Positions 12,037-31,900 of a DNA stretch of 64,000 bases are shown here, in pieces; the first letter of the stretch is position 1; the number at the start of each line of letters is the position of its first letter. Made by a program: the position numbers and the translations under genes. Below the pieces are notes generated by a model. That model had not been told where the DNA came from, ran no database searches, and worked only from the letters and a program-made list of their open reading frames with translations. The stretch lies in contig OU015673.1 of the NCBI GenBank assembly GCA_907165275.2, forward strand, positions 1,627,001-1,691,000, read 5' to 3'. Origin of the DNA: Zygaena filipendulae. Its lineage: Eukaryota > Arthropoda > Insecta > Lepidoptera > Zygaenidae.

Positions 12037-12335
12037 CTGTTTTGCAAATCAGTCTATCGTGATTAATATTGTGTGAATGTGGTGGATTATGCATAATAGT
12101 GATCCATTAGTGATGAACAGTGTGTGGAAATAATGAAATAAGATGAAATGGGGCGGTCATCGGGAGGTCGTACTATACAACTTCCCACAGGGCGTTCTCA
12201 TAAGGTTCAACTATAAAGAGTTGCTGCCAAAATCTCCATCGAAATGCATTTCGATGTAAATAACTTCAGAAGAAGAAAAATACTACTGAATTGGCTGTAT
12301 GGACTTACTTCTTTTGCCTTGCGCATTGGGGTAAA
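12037..12335 (+). repeat. Dispersed repeat upstream of THOC3
   Basis: About 300 bp closely resembling 53869-54140, with shared runs such as CATTAGTGATGAACAGT, GTTGCTGCCAAAA-type and ATAACTTCAGAAGAAGAAA. Both copies lie within a few hundred bases upstream of a + strand gene (THOC3 here, the lysine-rich gene there). The family is unknown to me and no coding frame is kept. Confidence 0.55.
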
Positions 12336-12506
12336 TAAAAAAAAATAGTTTGGAACTTTGGGGTTATGAAGATTTTTTTTTTGTTTGTTTTCGGTTTTGT
12401 GATTTTATCTTTAAATATAAATAAAACCGCACCACACTTACTTCAGTGCAGATATTGATATACGACGCAATAGTGTTATTATTGAATTTATTTTACATTC
12501 TAATTC

Positions 12507-15500
12507 ATGACAATGAAGGAATCTAAAGGGGCACAAACTCCTATTGAAGATTTGAATGAGCTGCGAAACTATTTTGCTTCTCATAATTCCGTGAAGGAAT
12601 ACATTGCTCACACTTCAAAAGTACATTCCGTGGGCTGGTCTTGCGACGGGAGGCGTCTCGCTTCGGGGTCCTTCGACAAGAGCGTATCTATATTTAATTT
12701 GGAGAGGAACAGATTGGTGAGTTTTATTTATTAGTTAGTTAAGGGTAGTGGATCCTTAGATAAAAAATGCATCAGATGTAATGAATCAATTGGTACAAAT
12801 ATAAATTTTTAATGGTATTCAAATTTTGCAATCACTTCTGCTGGTTCGTAATGCTTGCTTCTGTATCAGCTACCTTCTTACGTTTTGGCTTGTATTTAAT
12901 AAATGAGTTTACAATAATATTAATTATTCCTAGAAGATCTGATGCTCTTTCTTTGATGGGAAGCTACAGTATCCCTGAGAGTATTAAAATCCTGAAGTTT
13001 ATGTCAGTAAAACCATGGCGAAACAGTACATTCAAATTCTGTGTGTATAAAAAAGTTGATGTGTGACTTATTATGAAAAATATAAATGAATAAATAATTA
13101 AATTAAATTTTCATGTTTCAATGTTGGTTAGGCGCAGGATCATGTGTTCCGGGGACACACGGGGTCCGTAGACCAGCTGTGCTGGCATGCTTCACACCCT
13201 GATTTGCTGAGTACAGCCAGTGGTGATAAATCTGTTAGAATATGGGACACTAGGTTTGCATTTTATTTATTAACTAGCTGATACCTGTGGTTTCACCCAG
13301 GTGATTTCAGATATCCTATATGAACTCTTATGAAATGATCATAAATCTATGATATTAAAACTATTAAACCAATCCTTGCAATTGCAGGATTGTTTTAATA
13401 TGGCAAGTTTCATTCAAATTATTTGTTGTTTTTTTCTAATCCATTGTTTCTATTATTTTTGTGTCTGAAATGTCTCATCAACAACTCATGAAAAAGATTA
13501 GCAAACAGTACTATTACTGGAAATAATGGCTTCATAATTCAATTGTTTGTTTTCAGGACATTTAAATGTGCAGCAACTATATCAACAAAGGGTGAAAATA
13601 TCAACATAGCATGGTCACCAAACGGGAGTACCATAGCCGTTGGCAACAAAGAGGACCTTGTCTCTTTCATAGACACTCGGACATACAAAGTTGTGAGTAT
13701 AAACAAAAGCTTTAAAACCTAATATACATCATGGGAGTGGAACTCACACATTATTATTATTATTATTTATTTATTTATAGTCTAGTAGCTTTTGCTAATG
13801 CGCCTATATCTACACTTGTACTATTAAACCATAGTCATATCTGGCAAAAATAGTAAGAAACATGGTGATGCAGCCAGGATAGGACAGAAGTGCGTGTCGT
13901 AGAAATTATTTGAGCAAACATTTTTCCAGCAGTGGAGATGTTTCTGCTGGTGTTATAATGATAAACTTGAAATACTTATAACCATTTACATAATGTACGA
14001 GCTATAGCTTAAAATTATATACCAGAGATGAAACATATAGTGGTTTGACCAGATATGATGCCATCAGTTTGATTTGAATATAGGCGCAGAGAACAAGATC
14101 GGAAATATTCGGGCGCATTTGGGTTTCATCTCACATGAGCAGAAATCCAGAGATCGGGACTATTCGGGGGTGTTCGAGTGTTATCACGTGTGTCAGTCTG
14201 TGTTTCAAGTATCTCAGTTCATTTGTTTATTCCATTATTACTTGTTGTCGTGGTTTTATGTTGTGTTTGCCTTGTGTGAGAGATTGATGAGAATTATTCG
14301 AGTTTTGACTATCCAGTATCCGGTTAATGAAAACAAGGCTGGATAAGCCGGATACTGGACATCCGTTTCATCTCTACTATATACTATTTCGCCATATATT
14401 TAATTTCCATAAAATGCATGATTTTTTTTTCAACTTATTTGCAAATGAAGATTTTGGTTTACAGTGACAACCACATAGCACTTGTTCACTTGCACAACCC
14501 GTTCCGTCGATATCAATTATGACGAAAAAAATAAGTCACAATACTATATGTAGAAGCAAACAGCCTACATAAATGGTCCTTCGAGCCAGATACAGTTGTG
14601 TCCGGTTCAAAGGTCGACTGTATATTCCGGCTATTCCAGCTAGATAGAAGTCCTTCAAGTAGTTCTTTGTCAAACTATTGTATAATACCTAATATGTTTT
14701 TTGTAGCTATGATGAATTTATAGGAATAAAAATGACTCAGTATTTATCTGTATCATTTACCTGATGGTATTATAATGTTTTTATCATCTCAATATATTTA
14801 TTTTTAAATTAATTTCATATATTTACTGATTGTCATTTATTGATAATGTTCGACTATTTTTATATGAATTTAATGAATATTACAAATAAATTGGTGTGTA
14901 ATATATACCACGTTTGCTTGGTTACCACGACACAAGCTTAGTGTGGGATCAAGTAGATCTGTGTGTTGTGAAGTGGGTTATTATTATTATTATTAATTTC
15001 GTGTAGATCGAAACGTTCATGACTCAACAACCTTCATATCATGAGAACATGAAATTCTTTGCTAGAAATATTTTAACTTGTATTAAATCTTCCAGATCGT
15101 AGAGGAGCAGTTCAACTTTGAAGTGAACGAGATATCCTGGAACAACACCTCAGACTTATTCTTCCTCACCAACGGACTTGGATGCGTGCACATAATGACG
15201 TATGTGTGCAATCTGTTGGAATTTTGATTAGTAATTATTTATCCATTAATATCGGTAAATCCGGTAATACGCGTGTTTCTCGCAGTTAGGTAGGTACCTT
15301 ATTTATTTATTTATTTGCAAGAATATGGTAGGTACATAAGTTGGTGTCACTCTAAGATTGATTCAGCATATTCTGCCGTTGCCGGCGTTATGTCAGCTTT
15401 AACATAAAATTATTAAATTATTTTAAACAATTGAAATCATGCATACAGCCGAATGCAGAACTTGCGTCGCACTTCCTCGCGCCGCGACGCGCCCCCCGCC

Positions 15501-18355
15501 CATCGATAGGAGCGTCGCGCGTCGGGGCGAGTCGCGGTTGAATTTTCAAAAATACATCTCTCTTACTCCTTCGCCAGTCTCGGCAGCGGCAAAAACAAAT
15601 GGTAGACAACATATGAAGTACGCCACAGCTATCAGTGGCGCGAGCTGTGGCCAACTTCTTATGTTGTCTACCATTAGTTTTATTGACAATTTCTTCAGTT
15701 TCTTTAAATGCGATAAATCGCGATAGGTGGCAATAATAGGCTATTTGACTAATTTTTTTTTTAGTCCGTCTTGTAGATTAATAAAAAATATTGGACGCGT
15801 ATTTTTTCTTTTTTTACGTAATCAAAAAATAACGGCGATACATTGAGTTGAAATTTCGCGTGACGTCACTAACTAGTGCAGTTTGTATGGCGGCTTGCAG
15901 CGGTAAGTGACGTCACGAGCCCCCACGCTAAACTTTAATGCTCTCTATCTCTGTGTATTTTCATTTATTTGGAAAATAAAAAAATACGTTTCTAATGATT
16001 TTAAATTTTCTAAAAGACGGACTAATTAAAATTTTGATTTTCAAAAATTGACAACGTCCCTATTGAAGAAGAAGAAGACTTTGCCTAATGTGATATGTGA
16101 TGTGTGCCCACTGCGGCCGCAGCTACCCCGGGCTGGAGCTGCAGACGGTGCTGAAGGCGCACCCGGGCACGTGCATCTGCATCGAGCACGACCCCACCGG
16201 CCGCTACTTCGCCACCGGCTCCGCGGACGCGCTCGTCTCGCTGTGGGACCTGCACGAGCTGGCCTGCCTCAGGGTCTTCTCCAGGTACGGCGGTCCTTCC
16301 ATACAAAAAGCCTGTTCTGCCTAGCTAAAACAATTGCCACATTATATCAATACAATACAATACAAATATTCTTTATTGTCACCAGAAACAAAAAAAAATA
16401 TAAAAAACATGGTGGGAAATACAGGCAACAAAGGGCGGCCTTATTGCTTAAAATCAATTTCTTCCAGGCAACCTGTACCTATATTAGTAACATATAGGTA
16501 ACTAATGGTAACTAGAAAGATAATCAATATTTTAATTATTGTAAACTAGCTGTGCCCCGCGGTTTCACCCGCGGTAATTTCGGAGTTCCCGCGGGAAAAA
16601 CCCTATGTCCTTCTCTGTACCCCTGACAACGTCAATGCAAAATTTCATGATGATCGGTTGATTGAGCCGTTAAACGTAACAAATCAAACAAATTCACTTT
16701 CGCATTATAACAGTAAGGATTATCACACTACAACCGCAATAACGGCATATACCACCCAGGCTGGAGTGGCCCGTCCGGACGCTGTCGTTCAGCTTCGACG
16801 GGCGCCTGCTGGCCTCCGCCAGCGAGGACCACATCATCGACATCGGCGACACGCAGACAGGTACGCGGGTTCACTTGCACGCACGCTGATAAGCAAATAC
16901 CTACATGTTAACCCACACAATTAAGTTACCGATACAGAAAGATTTATATAGAACATTTTTATGTGTTTTCCCTATTTGGACATAGATAAGCAATAGTGTG
17001 TTAACCCACATTGAAGAAATTTTGAGTAAATCGTGTTTTAAAATCATAGCGTCATTTTGTTTCAGCATTTTTTTATGTTTAACATTTTTTTGGTATTTAA
17101 ACAATGTAATAAGGTAAACACATAATTAAAAAAAGTTCTATAACTCTCAATAAAGCGTTTTGAATCAATAACTTAATATTGTGGGTTAACATGTTATTGC
17201 TTATCTGCGTCCATTTCATTGTTTAAATATCAACAAAGTGTTGTACATAAAAAAAATGTTGACACAATTTACCCAAAACTTCTCCAGTGTGCGTTAAGCT
17301 TATTTATATCCACTTAAAATTTTACAATGAGAGTAAAAACAAAGTATAGGCCTGTATGTCCGGGGTATGAAAATCAAAATTTTATTTAGTCCGTCTTGTA
17401 GGTTAATAAAAAATATTGGACACGTATTTTTTTCTTTTTTTACGTAATCAAAAAATAACGGCGATACATTGAGTTGAAATTTCGCGTGACGTCACTAACC
17501 GGTGCAGTTTGTATGGCGGCTTATAGCGGTTAGTGACGTCACGAGCACCCACTCTAAACTGTGCGTTATCTCTGTATATTTTCATTTATTTGAAAAAGCA
17601 AAAAATACGTGTCGATTGTTTTTTTACTTTCTACCTGACGGACTAATTAGAATTTAGATTTTCTAAAGTCGTCGACATCCCGAATTGACGACCCGTTTGG
17701 CGCAGTAGGTCACCATGTCTGCCCGCTAATCAAGAGGTTCCGGGTTCGATTCCCGGTGGGGTTGCACTTTGTGTGATGAACACAGGGTTCCACTTTCCAG
17801 TCTGGGTGTGTTTATATATGTATAGTATAATATATATATATAATTCTATGTAGTACTAGTTGTGCCCCGCGGTTTCACCCGCGTTAATTTCAGAGTGCCC
17901 GCGGGAATTCCGGGATAAAAAGTACCCTATGTGTTAATCTGATGTATAAGCTATATTATTGTAAAGTTTCATTTAAATCCATACAGTAGTTTTTGCGTGA
18001 AAGAGTAACAAACATCCATCCATCCATACATTCTTACAAACTTTCGCGTTTATAATATTATAGGATATACGTGTTGCTTGGTTTCCACGACACAAGCTAA
18101 TAATAGCTTAGTGTGGGATCAAGTAGATAGAGTGTGTTGTGAAGTGGATTATTATTATTATCATCCCCATCCGTGCGGTGCGCGGGGGGCGCAGGCGAGA
18201 AGGTGGCCGAGATCCCGGTGCAGGCGGCCACGTTCACGGTGGCGTGGCACCCGGCGCGCTACCTCATGGCGTTCGCGTGCGAGGACAAGGAGCCGCCCGA
18301 GCGCAAGCGCGACGCCGGCAACCTCAAGCTGTGGGGGCTGCCCAACTCCAGCTAG
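12507..18355 (+). CDS. THOC3: THOC3 (TEX1), WD40 subunit of the THO/TREX complex
   Basis: Seven exons: 12507-12716, 13132-13253, 13557-13692, 15096-15199, 16123-16284, 16760-16860 and 18195-18355, all in phase, for about 331 aa. THO couples transcription to mRNA packaging and export in the nucleus. The protein reads as a WD40 propeller: VHSVGWSCDGRRLASGSFDK, GHTGSVDQLCWH ... DKSVRIWDT, INIAWSPNGSTIAVGNKED, VNEISWNNTSDLFFLTNG, PTGRYFATGSADALVSLWDL, RTLSFSFDGRLLASASEDH and FTVAWHPARYLMAFACED. The length fits the family (~350 aa). Exon 4 ends at the consensus donor GTATGT (15200), which removes a frame clash. Exons 1-4 are AT-rich, 5-7 GC-rich. A second Met at codon 3 could also serve as start. 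A MITE lies about 60 bp upstream of exon 5 and a SINE tail about 35 bp upstream of exon 7. AATAAA is at 18766-18771. Confidence 0.9.
14905..14998 (+). repeat. 3' fragment of the tRNA-derived SINE
   Basis: It contains TATACCACGTTTGCTTGG, GACACAAGCTTAGTGTGGGA and a terminal (ATT)n run, matching the 3' parts of the SINE copies at 17.7-18.2 kb and 40.4-40.6 kb. The tRNA-like head is missing. Confidence 0.65.
15738..16062 (+). mobile_element. MITE family A, copy 2
   Basis: It lies in THOC3 intron 4. It carries TTAGTCCGTCTTGTAG, two GTGACGTCAC motifs, GTTTGTATGGCGG and the closing GACGGACTAATTA. The outer end lies about 60 bp from the exon 5 acceptor, so it could lie over the branch-point region. 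Confidence 0.75.
16545..16719 (-). mobile_element. Lep1-type Helitron-like element (reverse)
   Basis: It begins ACTAGCTGTGCCCCGCGG on the + strand, that is, the CTAG end of an element in reverse orientation. It also shows CCCGCGGGAA and the 3'-side CAGTAAGGAT motif. It fills part of THOC3 intron 5. Confidence 0.65.
16903..17310. mobile_element. MITE family B: copy inserted into a copy of itself
   Basis: The inner element, 16977-17213, has inverted ends TGGACATAGATAAGCAATAG and its near-complement ATTGCTTATCTGCGTCCA. The flanks (about 16903-16976 and 17214-17310) match the inside of the same family, judged against the complete copy at 40016-40253: TTAAGTTACCGATACAG on the left, CATAAAAAAAATGTTGACA on the right. 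An older copy was therefore split by a younger one. It lies in THOC3 intron 6. Confidence 0.65.
17366..17686 (+). mobile_element. MITE family A, copy 3
   Basis: The third copy in THOC3 introns 4-6 and around, with TTAGTCCGTCTTGTAG, two TGACGTCAC motifs and GACGGACTAATTAG. The left outer end differs from the other copies (GAAAATCAAAATTTT in place of the GGG...GACTA end), so it may be rearranged. Confidence 0.7.
17687..18160 (+). mobile_element. tRNA-derived SINE split by a Helitron-like insertion
   Basis: The head (17687-17854) has an A-box-like TGGCGCAGTAGG and a B box GGTTCGATTCCC, as Pol III promoters of tRNA-derived SINEs do. The body reappears at about 18065-18160 (GTGTTGCTTGGTTTCCACGA ... 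ATTATTATTATTATC). Between them lies a complete reverse Lep1-type element (17855-18064). The uninterrupted copy at 40.4-40.6 kb shows the two parts were once joined. The SINE tail ends about 35 bp before THOC3 exon 7. Confidence 0.75.
17855..18064 (-). mobile_element. Lep1-type Helitron-like element inside the SINE
   Basis: Reverse orientation: ACTAGTTGTGCCCCGCGG at the left, CGCGTTTATAATATTATAGGAT at the right. About 210 bp. It interrupts the SINE described at 17687-18160. Confidence 0.75.
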
Positions 18356-18361
18356 GCGGGA

Positions 18362-18660
18362 CAAGGTAGCCTCAACACCGGGAGGGCCGGCCTCAAAAGC
18401 CGTGAGGTCCGGCCTCAAAGTCGTGAGCTCTTGCCTCAAAAGCTGTGAGGTCAAGCCTCAATAGCCGTATGGTCCGGCCTCAAAAAATGTGCGGCTTGGC
18501 CTCAACAGCCGTGAGGTCTAGCCTCAAAAGCCGGGAGGTCTGGCCTCAAAGGTTGTGGGGTCGAGTCTCAAAGCCGTGAGCTCTAACCTCAAAAGCTGTG
18601 GGGTCTGGCCTCAAAATCCGTGAGCTTTGGCCCTCAAGTCATGAGGTCTAGTCTTACCAA
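18362..18660 (+). repeat. 22-bp minisatellite in the THOC3 3' UTR, ~13 units
   Basis: Thirteen diverged units of about 22 bp (range 20-24) start seven bases after the THOC3 stop. The core of each is GCCTCAAAAGCCGTGAGGTC. CCTCA and TGAGG within a unit are complementary across a 6-8 base loop, so the transcript could fold into a row of small hairpins. Several variants keep pairing (TGGGG by G-U wobble, or a shorter loop in CCTCAAGTCATGAGG). A few units, such as the one with CGTATGG, lose it. The array ends about 105 bp before the poly(A) signal. Confidence 0.8.
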
Positions 18661-18765
18661 GCGTGAAAGCTGCCCTTCATTATCTAGCGTAAGGTTTTGT
18701 AAATAGGTATTTCTTTTTCTAATATTCCTTTAAAATGTATGAAATCTTCCTACATAATATGATTA

Positions 18766-18806
18766 AATAAAGTAAACAATAAGTGATAAATATGCAACTT
18801 TTTATT
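18766..18806. terminator. Back-to-back poly(A) signals of THOC3 and NDOR1
   Basis: AATAAA on the + strand at 18766-18771 serves THOC3. AATAAA on the - strand at 18806-18801 lies 52 bp after the NDOR1 stop. The two signals are only about 30 bp apart and face each other, so the mature 3' ends of the two convergent mRNAs should abut or overlap by a few bases. Confidence 0.6.
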
Positions 18807-18857
18807 TTATAAATCATTCTATTATATTTACATAATATATTATATGTACCATAGAAT

Positions 18858-28819
<9,962 letters not shown>

Positions 28820-28822
28820 GAG

Positions 28823-28915
28823 ATGCTGCGTCTCATTTGGAATTGGCGCGCGGCAGTCTCGTGGCTCGGCTTGGCGGGCTTGGTCGCATACCTGCAAAAA
28901 CGCGGGAACGCTTAA
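28823..28915 (+). CDS. Possible 30-codon upstream ORF in the SLC7 leader
   Basis: ATG at 28823 opens a 30-codon frame (MLRLIWNWRAAVSWLGLAGL and onward) ending in TAA. It lies about 60 bp before the proposed split SLC7 start codon, in a locally GC-rich patch. If the transcript starts upstream of 28823, this could act as an upstream ORF. The transcription start is not known, so this is speculative. Confidence 0.2.
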   Translation: MLRLIWNWRAAVSWLGLAGLVAYLQKRGNA

Positions 28916-28971
28916 AGTAGTGTGACTCTTTTGGATTTGTAAAAAAAAAAAAAACGTGAAAATTAACCAAG

Positions 28972-31900
28972 ATGTAAGTAAAATTGCTTAGTTAAAAAAT
29001 AAAAAGGTTATTGAATTACATTTTAAAAATAATTATGGTTTTGTGGAATTGGATGAGTTAAATATATTTGAAACGGGAAGATTATAAAATTATTATCTTT
29101 ATTTCTGAAATTATTTTGGTTAAGTATTTACATTTTAATAATTATATAATGGGCATGTGGACTAATTTTTATTTTTTAGTCCGTCTTGTAGATTATTAAA
29201 AGAAATTGAACACGTATTTTTTCTTTTTTTACGTAATCAAAAAATAACGGCGATATATTGAGTTGAAATTTCGCGTGACGTCACTATTCTGACAGTTTGT
29301 ATGGCGGTTTTAGCGGTTAGTGACGTGACGACCCCCTCACCCTAAACTTTAATGCGCTTTATCTCTGTATATTTTAATTTATTTAAAAAATCAAAAAATA
29401 CGTGTCTATTGTTTTTTTATTTTCTAACTGACGGACTAATTAGAATTTTGATTTTCAAAAGTAGTCCACATCCCTATTATAATAAATATTTTTTTAATAA
29501 TAGGTAGGTACCTATAGGTATTATATTTAGGACTGCTATAATTGAACACACAATAAAATTTAATTAAATTAAAATGAGCAACACTCGAATACGACCTAAC
29601 ATTGCATGTTGCCATTTATTAAATTTTTGGGCAATTTTTCCTATAACGACTACTATACTAGATTATTTAACTGCATGGTTTTTATGCCTTTGGGCTAATT
29701 TTTCAGTCGACAGACAGTCAGATTTCGTCTCGCCAGAATAAAGTAAAGTAAAATTGGTACGGTTATATTATTAAATAAATGACTGATCATCTGTTATTTT
29801 ATTAGCTATATCTCATTAGGTATATTCACTGGGATTGCATAAAAGTTTAAAAATAGAACTTGCTGGCATGCAGATAACTTACCTACTAACCATAAACAAC
29901 GAGCCTAGCTGTCCCGCGCGGTGTCACCCGCGATAATTTCGAAGTTCCCACGAAATTGTTCCATACATTATACATATACATATAGGTACATATACATACT
30001 TAGGGGTTGAATTTTCAAAAATCCTTTCTTATCGGATGCCTCCAAACAAACAGCACACCCTCCTAGTTTCAGGTCTCTACGATCAGCGGTTTAGGCTGGG
30101 CGTTGATACATCAGTCATTTTTTTATATGTATCTATAGATTGTAGCAGTCGTAGCGTCTGTCGTAGCACGTCATTTTTTCATCCCAATACAAAGATTTTT
30201 CAAAGGACTTTGGAAATAGGCATCGGGGAATGCAATAAAATATTATGAAAAAGAAAATCTCTATTAACGTGCTACGACAGACGCTACGACTGCTACGATT
30301 TGTAGCAGCCACAAACTATACATATAAAAAAATCACTGATGTATCAACGCCCAGCCTAAACCGCTGATCTTTATCCTAAGACATCACTACATAACGTAGG
30401 TATATCACCCTATTATTTTTGGGACTTACTTGAACAAAATCTTTTTTCTGGATAAAGTACCTACTTATTCTATGTTATTGGGTGGTTATTGACATAGGTA
30501 GATATACTTTACCTTCCACTCAATAAATATTATTTGTTACACGAAGAATGTTTTCCTCTTTATAAAAGTAGGTAACTATAGCTGGTGCCCGCGGTTTCAC
30601 CCTCGTTTATTTCAGAGTTCCCGCGGGAATTCTGGGATAAAAAGTACATGCAGTGTCCTTTTCTGTACGTGTATGAGAAATTCATAATGATCGGTTGAGC
30701 AGTTACGGCGTGAAAGCGTAACAAACAAACTCACATTGCAATCCTTACTTATCACTTATCCTTACTAATATTATAAACATATAAATGCGAAAGTGAGTTT
30801 ATTTTCTTGTTCCATACGCTTTCATGGCTAAACGGCTCAATCGATCATCACTAAATTTTGCACACACGTTAACAGGGGTACAGAGAAGGACATAGGTTAC
30901 TTTTTATTACCTTAGTAATTTTGAAAACCCGGAAGAAACTACATTAAATTTTGCACACTACCTACACGTTTTTAAGGGTAGGTACGGAAAAATATAGGGC
31001 AGTAAGTACTTTTATCTCGGAATACCCGCGGGATTTCCGAAACTAATGCGGGTGAAACCGCGGGGAACAGCTAGTTATAACATAAACGATATATTATCAT
31101 AAAATAGATTGCCGGTCTAATATTTGTATCACTTAATTCGAAACTTTGACGTCAAGTGACGTCATTGTATAGGATTTTCAACGTGTCCGTATCAGCTAGC
31201 GTAGGCTGTTTCATCATCTTCGTATACCTGCCACGTGGTCGCATCGATCGCTCGCCTCGCCGCCTGCTCCGTACGAAATGCCTTTCAACTTTGACCTTAC
31301 AGGCGTTAAGTCGTTGCTTTTCAATAAGTATTCGTACTTAGGCCCGGGAACAATTTCTTTATTTGAATCAAATTATTATTGCCAATAGAGTGAGCATTGG
31401 AGGGCTTTTCTTGCCTCTTGGCGATGTTGCTCAAGAGATTTAGAGTCTAAATCAAATAAAGTGTACCTATCTAATAATGAGTTTTTCAATTGAACAATGA
31501 ATGGGTAAATCCAAAATAGGAAAAATAAAGAGATTATGATTTAATGACGAGACACAACGTAAACTAAAGAATTATTTGAAATATACATTGCTCATCCAAA
31601 GTAGGATGAAATTTATTGCTTTTGCCCTTACCCTATAAAATTTAAGTATCTACGTATAGTTTTTTAACTTGTACTTTTAAGTAAGTAAGTACTTACCTAA
31701 CAAAATATATTCATGTTGAAAACCGTCCTATTAACAGTAACACGTATGAATGTTTAACATATTATAGGGTAGGTATAATCTATACATACATATAATAAAA
31801 TTGTAAAAGGTCGATGTCTGTACATGGGAGATAAATAAGAAAAAATAAATTTAGGCGACTCTATCAGTGATATAGAAGTAAAAAATACTGTTTTTAGAAT

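Noticed and set aside
16085..16324. Frame starting MMCAHCGRSYPG at THOC3 exon 5
   Set aside because: The first residues are intron upstream of the acceptor at 16122, so the CxxC-like start is accidental.
17695..17765. tRNA gene (A and B box present)
   Set aside because: There is no credible cloverleaf, the same unit recurs at 40365-40612 with a (ATT)n tail, and it continues into a SINE body.
18161..18464. Arg/Gly-rich frames on both strands at THOC3 exon 7
   Set aside because: Alternative frames of a GC-rich exon. The WD40 frame (EKVAEIPVQAATFTVAWHPA) is the coding one.
30036..30248. 70-codon frame [17 protein letters not shown]...
   Set aside because: It falls within the left arm and loop of the inverted repeat 30081-30369.
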